From NCBI GenBank assembly GCA_905373555.1, contig CAJPTP010000067.1, positions 1-6,150 of the forward strand: 6,150 nucleotides of DNA. Reading direction: 5' to 3'. Numbering within the stretch: position 1 is the stretch's first letter; each line of letters begins with the position of its first letter. Below, piece by piece: positions 5,591 through 6,150 of this stretch. The position numbers and the translations under genes are program-made. The stretch comes from an uncultured Francisella sp. (lineage in GTDB: Bacteria; Pseudomonadota; Gammaproteobacteria; Burkholderiales; Neisseriaceae). The notes under the pieces were generated by a model. The model did no database searches. It was given only the letters and a program-made list of their open reading frames with translations, and had not been told where the DNA came from.

Positions 5591-5857
5591 ATGCTGACGT
5601 TGCAAGAGAAAAAAGAAATCATCGAGAAGTACCGCCGCGACGAGAAGGACACGGGTTCGACCGAGGTTCAGATCGCTTTGCTCACGGCCGACATCAACAA
5701 GCTCACCGAGCACTTCAAGATCCACATCAAGGACAACCACGGCCGCCGCGGCTTGCTCATGAAAGTCAATCAGCGCCGCCGCTTGCTGCGCTACTTGGCC
5801 GCGACCAAGCCCGATTCCTACCGCGAGCTGATCAACAGCTTGGGCTTGCGCAAGTAA
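5591..5857 (+). CDS. rpsO: 30S ribosomal protein S15
   Basis: S15 is a primary binder of 16S rRNA in the central domain and contributes to the 30S side of an intersubunit bridge. The 88-aa product has the normal length (89 in E. coli) and all signature segments: the N-terminal helix, DTGSTEVQIALLTADINKL, HFKIHIKDNHGRRGLL with the RNA-contacting His/Asp/Arg residues, and the C-terminal VNQRRRLLRYL and GLRK ending. It lies 91 bp after truB and is closed by a strong terminator, so in this strain it is probably the last gene of its unit. pnp, which follows rpsO in many proteobacteria, cannot be recognised in the remaining sequence. Confidence 0.98.
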   Translation: MLTLQEKKEIIEKYRRDEKDTGSTEVQIALLTADINKLTEHFKIHIKDNHGRRGLLMKVNQRRRLLRYLAATKPDSYRELINSLGLRK

Positions 5858-5883
5858 TCCGGCGCGCAGGGCCGGCCGGCTTG

Positions 5884-5912
5884 AAAAAGGCGATCTTCGG
5901 ATCGCCTTTTTT
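5884..5912 (+). terminator. Intrinsic terminator of rpsO with UUCG tetraloop
   Basis: GGCGATC (5889-5895) pairs with GATCGCC (5900-5906) around the very stable C(UUCG)G loop. Five A (5884-5888) can extend the stem into six T (5907-5912). It lies 26 bp after the rpsO stop. The A/T flanks also make it plausible on the - strand. Confidence 0.95.
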
Positions 5913-6150
5913 GCTGCGCCCCCGATCCAATTTTTTCCCCCATCGGTTCGATCGCCCCGATGCGCCTTGCGCCGCTGTTTGGCTCTTTTTTTCTTCGCCT
6001 CCCCCGCCTTTTGCGAGCCGGGTCGCCCGCGCCAAGATCGCCGCCCAAGCGCGGGCCGGGCGCATTGCGCTTGCCAAACCGCGCGCCTTGATCCGCCCGC
6101 GGCTTGAGGCTCCCCCCACCCCGGGGGAGCGCTATCGGTTGGGCGCGAAG
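5913..6150. other. Unassigned region; no recognisable gene
   Basis: The + frame containing codons at 6019, 6022 and so on is open from about 5941 to the window end, and from 6019 reads RVARAKIAAQARAGRIALAK and onward. It has no ATG start, and long open frames arise by chance at this base composition. Open frames on the - strand (roughly 5818-6119) run into rpsO and also look spurious. The 5' region of a downstream gene or plain spacer are both possible. Confidence 0.5.
6109..6130. repeat. Perfect 8-bp GC-rich inverted repeat
   Basis: GCTCCCCC (6109-6116) pairs with GGGGGAGC (6123-6130) around a 6-nt loop. No T run follows on either strand, so it is not a standard terminator; its role is unknown. 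Confidence 0.6.

Noticed and set aside
4219..5652. Long open frame on the - strand across truB (477 codons)
   Set aside because: It covers truB, the intergenic structure and the rpsO start; the translation is R/A/G/Q-rich with no domain, so it is a shadow.
5960..6095. Small + strand frame starting at ATG 5960 (about 43 codons)
   Set aside because: No ribosome binding site, arginine/proline-rich random-looking product, no recognisable motif.

Overview
The window looks like chromosomal housekeeping DNA from a GC-rich proteobacterium (roughly 65 % G+C by eye), most likely a betaproteobacterium of the order Burkholderiales. The basis is the protein sequences: a GSI-type glutamine synthetase with the adenylylation motif NLYDLPPEE, an EnvC-like LytM protein, an S41 carboxyl-terminal processing peptidase, and a truB-rpsO pair. 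Leucine TTG codons are unusually common for such a GC-rich genome. The family or genus cannot be fixed from this sequence alone.

Layout. 1-515 (+): C-terminal part of an EnvC-type murein hydrolase activator. 551-594: a strong intrinsic terminator, symmetrical enough to serve both this gene and the convergent glnA. 727-2145 (-): glnA, complete, apparently monocistronic, with a perfect TATAAT box and a short GC-hairpin leader. 2214-2835: about 620 bp of low-complexity, G/T-biased DNA between the divergent glnA and ctpA promoters. It holds a 10-bp tandem repeat with G-quadruplex potential, an 18-bp perfect palindrome, a nested dyad and a 14-15-bp repeat, and no credible gene. 2907-4397 (+): ctpA, an exported Ser/Lys-dyad protease with a PDZ domain. 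4453-4482: GC-hairpin terminator. 4531-5499 (+): truB. 5500-5590: structured leader of rpsO. 5591-5857 (+): rpsO (ribosomal protein S15). 5884-5912: classic UUCG-loop terminator. 5913-6150: no recognisable gene.

Functionally there are three blocks: cell-envelope maintenance (envC and ctpA, peptidoglycan splitting control and periplasmic proteolysis), nitrogen assimilation (glnA), and translation (truB tRNA pseudouridylation, rpsO 30S assembly). envC and ctpA are in the same direction, but glnA lies between them on the opposite strand. truB and rpsO keep their familiar order without rbfA upstream or an identifiable pnp start within the roughly 290 bp downstream.

I did not find a new biological system. 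The points most worth a second look are the repeat-rich glnA/ctpA intergenic region, the possible S15 autoregulatory leader of rpsO, and the gene order.
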